Of a stretch of 64,000 bases of DNA, positions 8,948-16,485 are shown one piece after another (position 1 is the stretch's first letter; each line of letters starts with the position of its first letter). The notes below the pieces were generated by a model. The model had not been told where the DNA came from and searched no databases. It saw only the letters and a program-made list of their open reading frames with translations. This stretch comes from Pokkaliibacter sp046614695 (GTDB taxonomy: Bacteria > Pseudomonadota > Gammaproteobacteria > Pseudomonadales > Balneatricaceae): assembly GCF_046614695.1 (NCBI RefSeq), contig NZ_JBKKHQ010000014.1:144790-208789 (forward strand). The letters are read 5' to 3'. A program made the position numbers and the translations under genes.

Positions 8948-10051
8948 ATGACCCCTCTGGAGCGATACAAGCAGGATCTTCAACGCGAAGATTTCCAATA
9001 TGATGCTGCGCAAGAAATGGCTGTAAAGCATCTTCAACGTGTCTTTGATGAGTTGATTGCTCACAAGGAAACTTCCTCTGGAGGTTTGCTCAAACGCCTG
9101 TTTGGCGGTGGGGCAACGAATAAAGAGCCTGTGAAAGGTTTGTATTTCTGGGGTGGGGTCGGTCGCGGCAAGACCTATCTCATGGATACCTTTTATGAGT
9201 GTCTGCCCTTTGCCGAGAAAAAGCGTCTGCATTTTCACCGTTTTATGCAGCGCGTACATCAGGATCTCAAAGCGCTGGCGGGGACCGCGAATCCCTTGGT
9301 CAAAATCGGCGAAAAATATGCGGCTGAAGCACGCGTGCTTTGTTTCGATGAGTTCTTCGTCACGGATATTACCGATGCGATGATTCTCGGCGGTTTGCTT
9401 GAACAGCTGTTCTCGCGTGGGGTGACGCTGGTCACGACCTCCAATATTGTGCCTGATGGCCTGTATAAGGATGGCCTGCAGCGTGCGCGCTTCCTGCCTG
9501 CGATTGCGCTTCTGAACAAACATACTGAAGTGGTTAATGTGGATAGCGGTGTGGATTATCGCTTGCGTGCTCTTGAACAGGCAGAGCTCTATCACAGCCC
9601 GCTTGATGAAGACGCTGAGCAAAGCCTGCATTCGAGTTTCTGCTCATTGCTGCGTGATGCTTCGAAGCTGGAAGAAAATGCTTCCATTGAAATTAACCAG
9701 CGTAATCTGACTGCTCGTAAGGTTTGTGACGATATCGTCTGGTTTGAGTTTGATGAGTTGTGTGATGGCCCGCGTAGCCAGAATGACTACATTGAACTGG
9801 CTCGCGAGTTTCACGCCATTATCCTTTCCAATGTGCCTGTCTTGGGTAACGGAAAGGATGATCAGGCGCGCCGCTTCATTAACCTTGTTGATGAATTCTA
9901 CGACAGTGGCGTCAAGTTGATCATTTCTGCGGCGAAGCCGCTGGATGAACTCTATGCCGGTGGGCGCTTAAGCTTTGAGTTTGAGCGTACCACCAGCCGA
10001 TTGCTTGAAATGCAGTCAAAAGAATATCTGGCACGCGAACATCGGACTTAA
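8948..10051 (+). CDS. zapE: ZapE (AFG1-family) cell division ATPase
   Basis: 367-residue P-loop ATPase of the AFG1/ZapE family. Walker A is GGVGRGKT (69-76), Walker B is LCFDE (131-135), followed by the typical FFVTDITDAM. ZapE associates with the Z-ring and affects its constriction in an ATP-dependent way in E. coli. The protein is soluble and has no signal peptide. The ATG lacks a good ribosome binding site, but the protein begins like known family members. It precedes rplM-rpsI, a conserved arrangement in gammaproteobacteria. Confidence 0.95.
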   Translation: MTPLERYKQDLQREDFQYDAAQEMAVKHLQRVFDELIAHKETSSGGLLKRLFGGGATNKEPVKGLYFWGGVGRGKTYLMDTFYECLPFAEKKRLHFHRFMQRVHQDLKALAGTANPLVKIGEKYAAEARVLCFDEFFVTDITDAMILGGLLEQLFSRGVTLVTTSNIVPDGLYKDGLQRARFLPAIALLNKHTEVVNVDSGVDYRLRALEQAELYHSPLDEDAEQSLHSSFCSLLRDASKLEENASIEINQRNLTARKVCDDIVWFEFDELCDGPRSQNDYIELAREFHAIILSNVPVLGNGKDDQARRFINLVDEFYDSGVKLIISAAKPLDELYAGGRLSFEFERTTSRLLEMQSKEYLAREHRT

Positions 10052-10076
10052 CATCTGCTTCGAGACTCGCTATAAT
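10048..10076 (+). promoter_or_regulatory. sigma-70 promoter of rplM-rpsI
   Basis: TTAACA (10048-10053), a 17-bp spacer and a perfect TATAAT (10071-10076). The -35 box overlaps the end of zapE. Transcription would start near 10083, leaving a leader of about 105 nt before rplM. Confidence 0.85.
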
Positions 10077-10121
10077 GCCGCGCCTGCCGAAGTTCTGTTG
10101 TCTCGGTAGCGTTTTTTAAAC

Positions 10122-10183
10122 GTTAGTCCTATGGGCTAACCAATAAAAATAGGTAGCACGTAAAAGTGCATCGTTGTTAGGAC
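10122..10183 (+). promoter_or_regulatory. candidate L13 autoregulatory leader of rplM
   Basis: The mRNA leader holds an 8-bp stem-loop GTTAGTCC / GGGCTAAC (10122-10129, 10133-10140; one G-U pair, loop TAT). GTCCT at 10126-10130 is also complementary to the rplM Shine-Dalgarno region AGGAC (10179-10183), so two exclusive structures are possible. Autogenous repression of rplM-rpsI by L13 is known in E. coli. That this leader is the target is inference. Confidence 0.5.
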
Positions 10184-10190
10184 GAAATCA

Positions 10191-10619
10191 ATGAAAACCC
10201 TGAGCGCCAAGCCTCATGCCGTTAAGCATGACTGGTTCGTGGTAAACGCCGAAGGTAAAACCCTGGGTCGTTTGGCCACTGAAATTGCTCGCCGCCTGCG
10301 CGGTAAGCACAAAACTGAATATACTCCTCACGTTGACACCGGTGACTACATCGTTGTTGTTAACGCTGAAAAGGTTCACGTAACTGGTGCGAAAGGTACT
10401 GACAAAATGTACCACCGTCACACTGGTTACCCAGGTGGCCTGAAGTCCCTGAGCTTCAACCAGCTGATCGACCACGCTCCTGAGCGTGTTATCGAGCTGG
10501 CTGTACGCGGCATGCTGCCAAAAGGCCCACTGGGTCGCGCCATGCATTCCAAGCTGAAAGTGTACGCTGGTGCCGAGCATCCGCACACTGCCCAGCAGCC
10601 TAAAGAACTGAACATCTAA
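10191..10619 (+). CDS. rplM: 50S ribosomal protein L13
   Basis: 142 residues, exactly the usual length of L13, an early-assembling protein of the large subunit. The conserved start (DWFVVNAEGKTLGRLA), the HVDTGDYIVV segment and the HPHTAQQP tail are all present. AGGA lies eight bases before the ATG. It is cotranscribed with rpsI, 13 bp downstream, from the promoter at 10048-10076. Codon use is strongly biased, as expected for a highly expressed gene. Confidence 0.99.
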   Translation: MKTLSAKPHAVKHDWFVVNAEGKTLGRLATEIARRLRGKHKTEYTPHVDTGDYIVVVNAEKVHVTGAKGTDKMYHRHTGYPGGLKSLSFNQLIDHAPERVIELAVRGMLPKGPLGRAMHSKLKVYAGAEHPHTAQQPKELNI

Positions 10620-10632
10620 GGGGACGTAGACC

Positions 10633-11025
10633 ATGTCAGTGACTCAATACTACGGTACCGGTCGCCGCAAGACCTCTACTGCCCGTGTTTTCCTGAAGGC
10701 AGGTTCTGGCAAAATCATCATCAACAAGCGTAGCCTCGAAGAATATTTCGGTCGCGAAACTGCTCGTATGGTGGTTCGTCAGCCTCTGGAACTGGCAGAA
10801 GCAACCGATAAATTCGACGTTGTCATCACTGTTGCCGGTGGTGGTAACTCTGGTCAGGCTGGTGCGATCCGTCACGGTATCACTCGCGCTCTGATCCAGT
10901 TCAGCGAAGAACTGCGTTCTCCGCTGCGTAAAGCTGGCTACGTTACTCGCGACGCTCGTGAAGTTGAACGTAAGAAAGTCGGTCTGCGTAAAGCACGTAA
11001 GCGTCCTCAGTACTCCAAGCGTTAA
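10633..11025 (+). CDS. rpsI: 30S ribosomal protein S9
   Basis: 130 residues, the normal length of S9. It starts YYGTGRRKTSTARV and ends with the basic tail RKARKRPQYSKR, whose last residues reach the P-site tRNA anticodon loop in known ribosome structures. It is the second gene of the rplM-rpsI operon and is followed by a strong terminator 22 bp after the stop codon. Confidence 0.99.
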   Translation: MSVTQYYGTGRRKTSTARVFLKAGSGKIIINKRSLEEYFGRETARMVVRQPLELAEATDKFDVVITVAGGGNSGQAGAIRHGITRALIQFSEELRSPLRKAGYVTRDAREVERKKVGLRKARKRPQYSKR

Positions 11026-11047
11026 TCGCAAGAGTCTCTGGATTCGC

Positions 11048-11087
11048 AAAAACCCCATGGAGTATTCTCCGTGGGGTTTTTGTTTTT
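11048..11087 (+). terminator. Rho-independent terminator of rplM-rpsI
   Basis: A 15-bp stem (11048-11062 with 11067-11081, one G-U pair) closes a TATT loop and is followed by TTTTTGTTTTT. It separates the ribosomal operon from petABC. Confidence 0.93.
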
Positions 11088-11135
11088 ATGGCGTTTACTT
11101 CGGGATTTTATATTTCGGGTAGGTAAGGAGGGGTA

Positions 11136-11744
11136 GTGAAGGAAGAGGCTGGATTGCCCAATCCCCGTCGTCGCTTTTTGCTGGGTTCAACACTGGTGCT
11201 CGGTGCGGCAGCTGTCGTGGGCGCTGCTGTTCCGCTGGTGTGTGCCTTGCGTCCCGTCAAAGGTGTGGCTGAGACGAAGCCTATCGTTATCGATCTGAGT
11301 AAGCTTGAGTCAGGTCAGCAGTTGGTTGTTAACTGGGCGGACTCGCCTGTGTGGGTTATTCGACGAACCGCATCCATGCTGGCTGAGCAAGAAAAGCTCA
11401 CCTCCTTTCTCGCTGATCCCTGGTCTGCAAACTCCACTCAGCCTGCTTATATTCCAGCGTCCGCAGCTCGCTCTGTGCGTGATGATGTAGTGGTTGTTTC
11501 CGGCGTCTGTACGCACCTGGGTTGTCTTCCCCGTTTTCAGGCGCTAGCACAGCCTCTGCCTCCGTCAGTAGGCGCAGGGCAGTGGTGTGGTGGTTTTATC
11601 TGTCCTTGTCATGGTTCTTTATTTGACTTCTCTGGCCGGGTTTATCGGGATATGCCAGCACCTACCAATTTGGTTGTGCCTCCTTATTTTTTCAGGGGGC
11701 ACGATCAGTTGGTGATTGGGCGCTCTGGTGAGGGTGTTGCATGA
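11136..11744 (+). CDS. petA: ubiquinol-cytochrome c reductase, Rieske iron-sulfur subunit
   Basis: 202-residue Rieske protein of the cytochrome bc1 complex. A twin-arginine type N-terminus (RRRFLLG, 11-17) precedes the transmembrane anchor (about 17-36). The [2Fe-2S] ligands are in CTHLGC (125-130) and CPCHG (156-160). It moves electrons from ubiquinol at the Qo site to cytochrome c1 on the periplasmic side. The start is GTG with AAGGAGG seven bases upstream. Its stop overlaps the petB start (ATGA), so translation is probably coupled. Confidence 0.96.
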   Translation: MKEEAGLPNPRRRFLLGSTLVLGAAAVVGAAVPLVCALRPVKGVAETKPIVIDLSKLESGQQLVVNWADSPVWVIRRTASMLAEQEKLTSFLADPWSANSTQPAYIPASAARSVRDDVVVVSGVCTHLGCLPRFQALAQPLPPSVGAGQWCGGFICPCHGSLFDFSGRVYRDMPAPTNLVVPPYFFRGHDQLVIGRSGEGVA

Positions 11745-12976
11745 GTGAGTCGAAGAATGATGCTTCTTCTCGTAGTGAGAAGTGGCTCGTGTCGCGTTAT
11801 CCGGGATTGAATGTGCTGGCAGCGCTACGTGCCTATAAAGTGCCGGATAATCTGAATCTCTGGTATTGCTTTGGAGCGGTTGCGCTATTCGCTCTGTGTC
11901 TTCAGTTGCTCAGTGGTATATGGCTGGTTTTCTTCTATGACCCGACCAACGCTTTTGCTTCTGTTCAGTACATTATGCGTGAGGTCGAGTATGGGTGGCT
12001 GATCCGCTATGCGCATACCACCGGAGCTTCCATGCTCTTTGCTGTGTTGTTTGTGCACTTGCTGCGGGCGATGGTGTATGGATCTTACCGGCAGCCGCGC
12101 GAGTTAGTGTGGCTGTTTGGTATGGTGCTTTTGCTTTTGATGATGGCTGAGGCCTTCATGGGGTATCTGCTGCCTTGGGGGCAAATGTCCTATTGGGGGG
12201 CAAAGGTTATTCTGACTCTGGTTGAGTCGCTGCCCTGGGTTGGAAACGGGTTGCTGCAGGTCTTACAGGGCGGTGAGCTTCTGGGAGAGGCTGCGCTAAA
12301 GCGATTCTATGTCCTGCATATTCTGCTTGTTCCGATGGTTATAGCCCTGTTGGTTTATCTGCATATTGGTGCGTTACATTCTGTGGGGGCGAATAATCCT
12401 GAGGGGCGAGTGCTAATGGATCGTGCAGGGGATAGTGTTCCACGTATGGTTGCTTTTCATCCCTACTACACACTCAAAGACGCTGTTGCTGTTGTGCTTT
12501 TTTTGCTGATATTTGCGGCGATTATCTTCTATGCGCCGATGATGGGTGGTGTCTTTATTGAGCCTGCTAATGCAGTGGCTGCTAATCCTATGGTGACGCC
12601 AGCGCACGTTAGTCCGCCTTGGTATTTTAGTCCGTTCTACAGCATGTTGCGGGTTGTTAGCTTTCCCTGGTTGGGGGTGGAAGCCCGCCTCTGGGGTGGG
12701 CTAACGATGATGTTTGCTCTTTTGATGCTGCTATTGCTTCCCTGGTTGGATCGCTCTCCAGAAAGGTCGCTTCGCTATAAAGGGCGGTGTAGTCGTGTGG
12801 CCCTAGCGATTTGGGTCATTAGTTTGATCGGGCTCGGTGTTTTAGGTTGTCTGCCGTTGACAGAGTGGCGCATCTGGCTGGCTCGACTGGCGGTAATTCT
12901 CTACTTCCTCTGTCTTGTTCTAATGCCTTGGTATAGCCGTTGGGGTGTTGTGCGGGAGGCAGTGGATGCTGAGTAG
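11741..12976 (+). CDS. petB: ubiquinol-cytochrome c reductase, cytochrome b subunit
   Basis: 411-residue polytopic membrane protein with eight predicted helices. The b-heme His residues lie in RYAHTTGASM...FVHLLRA and in LHILLVP...YLHIGALH. The Qo-site region has the bc1-typical PPWYF motif (HVSPPWYFSPFYSML). It forms the catalytic core of complex III, oxidising ubiquinol and returning one electron to the Qi site. The start overlaps the end of petA. The 3' end overlaps the petC start by 11 bp. Confidence 0.97.
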   Translation: MSESKNDASSRSEKWLVSRYPGLNVLAALRAYKVPDNLNLWYCFGAVALFALCLQLLSGIWLVFFYDPTNAFASVQYIMREVEYGWLIRYAHTTGASMLFAVLFVHLLRAMVYGSYRQPRELVWLFGMVLLLLMMAEAFMGYLLPWGQMSYWGAKVILTLVESLPWVGNGLLQVLQGGELLGEAALKRFYVLHILLVPMVIALLVYLHIGALHSVGANNPEGRVLMDRAGDSVPRMVAFHPYYTLKDAVAVVLFLLIFAAIIFYAPMMGGVFIEPANAVAANPMVTPAHVSPPWYFSPFYSMLRVVSFPWLGVEARLWGGLTMMFALLMLLLLPWLDRSPERSLRYKGRCSRVALAIWVISLIGLGVLGCLPLTEWRIWLARLAVILYFLCLVLMPWYSRWGVVREAVDAE

Positions 12977-13622
12977 AGTCTGGCTGTTGGGGTTAATGCT
13001 GCTGATTCCACTTAAGGGGATGGCAGCGATGGCTGAGGGCTCCTTGCAGCGAGGTGCTGAGTTCTATCGCCAATATTGTGCGGGCTGTCATTCAGCGGCG
13101 TATGTGACGCCGAGGGCACTTAAGTCGGTGGGTGTCGAACAGAGATATATAGAGCTTGTACAGCATGGCTCTTTGCCGCTCTCGCTGGCTGATCAGTGGT
13201 TTGGTAAGCAGCCTCCTGACTTGAGCCTGGAGGCGCAGCAGCGTGGTGCTAAGTGGTTGACTGGCTTTCTTCATGGCTTTTATGCGGATTCTTCGCGGCT
13301 CTTTGGGGTGAATAATCATCTGCTGCCGGGGCTTATGATGCCTGATGTTCTTCTGCCCTTGAGAGAGGGCGTTAATCGCGCTTGTGTCTCGACTGATCAG
13401 GTGTCTTGTGTGGAAAGTGCTGGCGCGACGATGTCGGGTAACAGATTATCCGCAAAGGAATATGATCAAGCGGTTCATGATCTGGTAAACTTTCTCGTTT
13501 ATATGAGTGAGCCTGAGATTGTTCAGCGTGAGGCGCTTGGGCCTTGGGTCCTTGGCTTTCTGATGATTCTGCTTTTGTTCACTTATGCGCTAAAGCGAGA
13601 GTACTGGCGAGATTTGCGCTAG
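12966..13622 (+). CDS. petC: ubiquinol-cytochrome c reductase, cytochrome c1 subunit
   Basis: 218 residues from the ATG at 12966, which has GGGAGG six bases upstream; an upstream in-frame GTG at 12945 has none. A signal sequence (about 1-23) is followed by the heme c site CAGCH (38-42), a likely Met ligand in the GLMMPD segment, and a C-terminal anchor (about 189-209). It takes electrons from the Rieske protein and passes them to soluble cytochrome c. It is last in the petABC operon. Confidence 0.95.
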   Translation: MLSRVWLLGLMLLIPLKGMAAMAEGSLQRGAEFYRQYCAGCHSAAYVTPRALKSVGVEQRYIELVQHGSLPLSLADQWFGKQPPDLSLEAQQRGAKWLTGFLHGFYADSSRLFGVNNHLLPGLMMPDVLLPLREGVNRACVSTDQVSCVESAGATMSGNRLSAKEYDQAVHDLVNFLVYMSEPEIVQREALGPWVLGFLMILLLFTYALKREYWRDLR

Positions 13623-13687
13623 TCAGTCTCCGGCAGGGATAGCTGCTGGCGCATACCTTATTTCGAATCTGACAAGAGGTTAACAGC

Positions 13688-14317
13688 ATGGGTGTTGTGG
13701 CGAAGCGTTCTTCTATGACGTTCTTCTCCAATGGTGAGGATCATTACAGCCATCGCGTGCGTATTGTTCTCGCAGAAAAAGGGGTTACCGTAGATATTCT
13801 GGATGCGGATCCCAATAATGTTCCTGAGGACGTAACATCCTCAAACCCCTATAACACGCTTCCTACTCTGCTGGACCGTGAGTTGGTGCTCTTTGAGCCT
13901 AACATCATGATGGAATATCTGGATGAGCGCTTTCCTCATCCGCCTCTGTTGCCTGTGTATCCTGTGGCGCGTGCTGAAAGTCGTCAGTTGATGTATCGCA
14001 TCCAGCGTGACTGGTGTGTGCACGTTGACCGTATCCTGAAAGACAAAAACAGTGCTGAGGCAGAAGAGTCCCGTACTATTCTGACCGAAAGCCTGCTTTC
14101 TATTGCGCCGATCTTTGCTGAATTTTCCTATTTCATGAGTGAAGAGTTCACACTGGTGGATTGCTGCATCGCCCCCATCCTGTGGCGCTTGCCTGCTCTT
14201 GGTATTGAGCTGCCAGAGAAGCAGGCTAAGCATCTGCTGCGTTATATGGGGCGTCTGTTTGAGCGTGAATCATTCCGCGCCAGCCTGTCTGAAGCGGAAA
14301 AGGAAATTCGAGTCTAA
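13688..14317 (+). CDS. sspA: stringent starvation protein A (SspA)
   Basis: 209 residues with a glutathione-S-transferase fold: a thioredoxin-like N-terminal domain (about 10-87, starting MTFFSNGEDHYSHRVRIVL) and a helical C-terminal domain. SspA binds RNA polymerase in E. coli and affects stationary-phase and acid-stress transcription; it lacks GST activity. The conserved PNIMMEYLDERFPHPPL segment is present. AGAGG lies before the ATG. It pairs with sspB 66 bp downstream, the standard arrangement after petABC. Confidence 0.95.
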   Translation: MGVVAKRSSMTFFSNGEDHYSHRVRIVLAEKGVTVDILDADPNNVPEDVTSSNPYNTLPTLLDRELVLFEPNIMMEYLDERFPHPPLLPVYPVARAESRQLMYRIQRDWCVHVDRILKDKNSAEAEESRTILTESLLSIAPIFAEFSYFMSEEFTLVDCCIAPILWRLPALGIELPEKQAKHLLRYMGRLFERESFRASLSEAEKEIRV

Positions 14318-14325
14318 GTCTCTGA

Positions 14326-14352
14326 ATGGGCAGGCGTGTCTTGCTTGCCCAT
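14326..14352 (+). repeat. intercistronic hairpin between sspA and sspB
   Basis: A 10-bp stem ATGGGCAGGC / GCTTGCCCAT (14326-14335, 14343-14352, one G-U pair) in the 66-bp gap. No T run follows, so it is more likely an mRNA-stability or processing structure than a terminator. sspB has its own strong ribosome binding site after it. Confidence 0.5.
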
Positions 14353-14383
14353 ACTGAGGGCTCGAAAGTTAAGGAGGTAGTGA

Positions 14384-14881
14384 ATGATTCCAAGTCGTCC
14401 GTTTATTGTGCGTGGTCTCTATGAATGGATTTTGGAGAACGGCTGGACGCCCTATGTTGTGGTTGATGCCGATTGTCCCGGAGTCGAAGTGCCTCGGCAG
14501 CATGTGCAGGATGGTCAGATTGTTCTGAATATCTCGCCAACAGCTGTGCAGTATCTCAATGTGGCTAATGCGGAAATGACGTTTAATGCGCGCTTCGGTG
14601 GTGTGCCCATGCAGGTGATTGCGCCGATGGCGGCCATTCTTGCGATGTATGCTCGTGAAAACGGTCAGGGAATGGGCTTTGGAATGGAGCCAGGAGCTGA
14701 TCAGCTGGAGCAGCAGTTGCTTGAAAAGGTCACCGATGAGATTGCGCCTGCAGGCCTGAGTGTTGTTGAAGATAGCTCAGGTGCTGAGGAGGCCGAGATT
14801 CAGTCGGAAGAGTCTGTGGCGGAAGTGCCAAAGAAATCCGACAAGCCTCACAAGCGACCTTCTTTGAAAGTGATCAAGTAG
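14384..14881 (+). CDS. sspB: ClpXP adaptor SspB
   Basis: 165 residues. The N-terminal substrate-binding domain (about 1-108) begins SRPFIVRGLYEWILENGWTPYVVVD, with VVVDAD and NISPTAV as in SspB. An acidic linker follows, then the C-terminal ClpX-docking motif RPSLKVIK. SspB delivers ssrA-tagged and other substrates to ClpXP. AAGGAGG precedes the ATG. A strong bidirectional terminator lies after the stop codon. Confidence 0.95.
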   Translation: MIPSRPFIVRGLYEWILENGWTPYVVVDADCPGVEVPRQHVQDGQIVLNISPTAVQYLNVANAEMTFNARFGGVPMQVIAPMAAILAMYARENGQGMGFGMEPGADQLEQQLLEKVTDEIAPAGLSVVEDSSGAEEAEIQSEESVAEVPKKSDKPHKRPSLKVIK

Positions 14882-14896
14882 TCTTTTCCCGTAATA

Positions 14897-14928
14897 CAAA
14901 AAAAGGAGCCTTAAGGCTCCTTTTTTTG
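14897..14928. terminator. bidirectional terminator between sspB and dolP
   Basis: A perfect 16+16 palindrome made of CAAAAAAAGGAGCCTT and its complement. A-runs on one side and T-runs on the other allow it to end both convergent transcripts. Confidence 0.92.
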
Positions 14929-14944
14929 TGGCTGAGCGAGTGGC

Positions 14945-15514
14945 TCAGATGTATTCGAAGATCTTGACGATCTGTTGAATGCCGCCTACCTGCTGAATAA
15001 TGCTTACCGCAAGGTCTGCTTGAGCCTGGGTGACACGGCCCATAAGGTAAACGATGCCTGCTTCCGTGATGACCTTGATCTGTGACGAAGGCAGATTTTT
15101 TTCTGCCAGCAGTTTGGTCTTGATCTGAGTCGTGATGAAGGCGTCCTGGCTTTGCATCAATAACGTCGCATTAGGCCCAACGCTTAGGCGGTTCTGAATC
15201 TGGCGAACGCCTCGCACCTGCTGAACAATTTGCTCGGCTTCCTGTTTGACGCTTTGGTTGGGAACTTGTCCTACCAGTAATACGATACCATTCTGGCTGG
15301 TCACGGAAACGCGGGATTGCTGCAGCGCTTGTGAGCCCTTGTTGATGTTGACTGAGGCTTTGGTGTCGATGACTTGGTCATCTACAAATTTACCCACCGT
15401 GCGAGAGGTGTAGTCTTCCTGAATCGGTTCGTCACGAGTGGCGCTGATGATGTTAGAGCAGCCAGCTAGGCCGGTGCACAATGCGATCAGGGCGACGCCG
15501 ATAGGCTTCTTCAT
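14945..15514 (-). CDS. dolP: dual-BON-domain outer membrane lipoprotein (DolP/YraP)
   Basis: 189 residues. A lipoprotein signal has lipobox LAGC with Cys19, and Ser at +2 predicts outer-membrane sorting. Two BON domains follow (about 47-112 and 124-189), the layout of DolP/YraP, which binds anionic phospholipid and supports outer-membrane integrity and BAM function in E. coli. Its ATG overlaps the stop codon of the SIS gene by one base and has GGAGGAG upstream, so it is last in the lpoA-yraN-diaA-dolP operon. Confidence 0.92.
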   Translation of the reverse strand: MKKPIGVALIALCTGLAGCSNIISATRDEPIQEDYTSRTVGKFVDDQVIDTKASVNINKGSQALQQSRVSVTSQNGIVLLVGQVPNQSVKQEAEQIVQQVRGVRQIQNRLSVGPNATLLMQSQDAFITTQIKTKLLAEKNLPSSQIKVITEAGIVYLMGRVTQAQADLAVSIIQQVGGIQQIVKIFEYI

Positions 15515-16104
15515 TACTCTCCTCCAAAAAGCTGAAAATCAATAAGGTCACACAGGCAATGAATGATCAGTGTATGAACTTCCTGAATGCGAACGGGCAT
15601 CTCTGAGGGGACGCGTAGCTCAACCTCTTCGGGGCGAAGCAGGGAGCTGATATCGCCGCCATCGGTTCCTGTCATGGCGATAACCATCATGTCTCGATCA
15701 TGAGCTGCCTGGATAGCTTGTACTATATTAGCCGAGCGACCCGATGAGGAAATAGCCAGCAGGATATCGCCGGGCTGCCCCAGGGCGCGTATCTGCTTAG
15801 AATAAACATCGTTGTAATTGAACTCGCTGGCTATTGCGGTCAGTGTTGCTGCGTCAGCACTCAGATTCATTGCTGGCAGGCCGGGGCGGTCGCGCTCAAA
15901 ACGGTTCAGTAGCTGTGTCGTGAATAACTGACTGTCGATTGCAGAGCGGCCATTGCCACAGCAAAGGATCTTGCCTTCACTCAGCAGGCAATGAAGCATC
16001 ATTTCGCTGGCATGAGCAATCAGTGGCGTCAGCAGCTCTACCGCATGGACTTTTACGTCAATGCTGGTGTGAAACTGAGCGATAATGCGATCTTGTAGCT
16101 CCAT
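15514..16104 (-). CDS. diaA: SIS-domain protein, DiaA-like (often labelled GmhA)
   Basis: 196-residue SIS-domain protein of the GmhA/DiaA family. The sugar-phosphate loop CGNGRSAIDSQLF departs from the GmhA pattern CGNGGSAADAQHF and lacks the active-site His, so phosphoheptose isomerase activity is unlikely. DiaA binds DnaA and promotes timely initiation at oriC. The location between yraN and a BON lipoprotein is the conserved DiaA neighbourhood. The call as DiaA rests on loop sequence and context. Confidence 0.82.
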   Translation of the reverse strand: MELQDRIIAQFHTSIDVKVHAVELLTPLIAHASEMMLHCLLSEGKILCCGNGRSAIDSQLFTTQLLNRFERDRPGLPAMNLSADAATLTAIASEFNYNDVYSKQIRALGQPGDILLAISSSGRSANIVQAIQAAHDRDMMVIAMTGTDGGDISSLLRPEEVELRVPSEMPVRIQEVHTLIIHCLCDLIDFQLFGGE

Positions 16105-16122
16105 GAGAACGGGGCATTTCCA

Positions 16123-16482
16123 TCAGGTAGACAGGGCGTTTTTTAGCCACTGATACTCGTATCCCTCGCTATTCTGTGTCATCGACAGAATATCGAACCT
16201 TGAAAAGTGATGCTGCCATTGGCGGTGTTTCTGTAAATATGCAGTGGCAGCATTAATCAGTCGACGCTGTTTGCGGGGGTCTATGGATTCGCTCGGGCTT
16301 ACCAGACCATCGCGTTTGCGAAAGCGGACTTCAACAAAAACCAGATGCTGACCGTCTGTCATGACCAGGTCAAGTTCACCGTCCGCCAGACGAACATTAT
16401 TGGCGACGTAAATGAGCCCCTTGGATTCAAGGAAGCGGCGAGCTGCTTGCTCGGCGCTTTTTCCTCGAAAGGCTGCCAGCAT
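16123..16482 (-). CDS. yraN: YraN family predicted endonuclease (UPF0102)
   Basis: 119 residues from the ATG at 16482; a TTG one codon upstream is also possible. It is a small PD-(D/E)XK-type fold with GELDLVM and VFVEVRFR, matching the usual UPF0102 motif. The biological role of the family is unknown. It starts within four bases of the lpoA stop codon, so it is probably translated by coupling from lpoA. Confidence 0.9.
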   Translation of the reverse strand: MLAAFRGKSAEQAARRFLESKGLIYVANNVRLADGELDLVMTDGQHLVFVEVRFRKRDGLVSPSESIDPRKQRRLINAATAYLQKHRQWQHHFSRFDILSMTQNSEGYEYQWLKNALST

Positions 16483-16485
16483 CAA

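Noticed and set aside
15514..16104. Annotation of the SIS gene as phosphoheptose isomerase GmhA
   Set aside because: The active-site loop lacks the required His, and the neighbourhood is that of DiaA.
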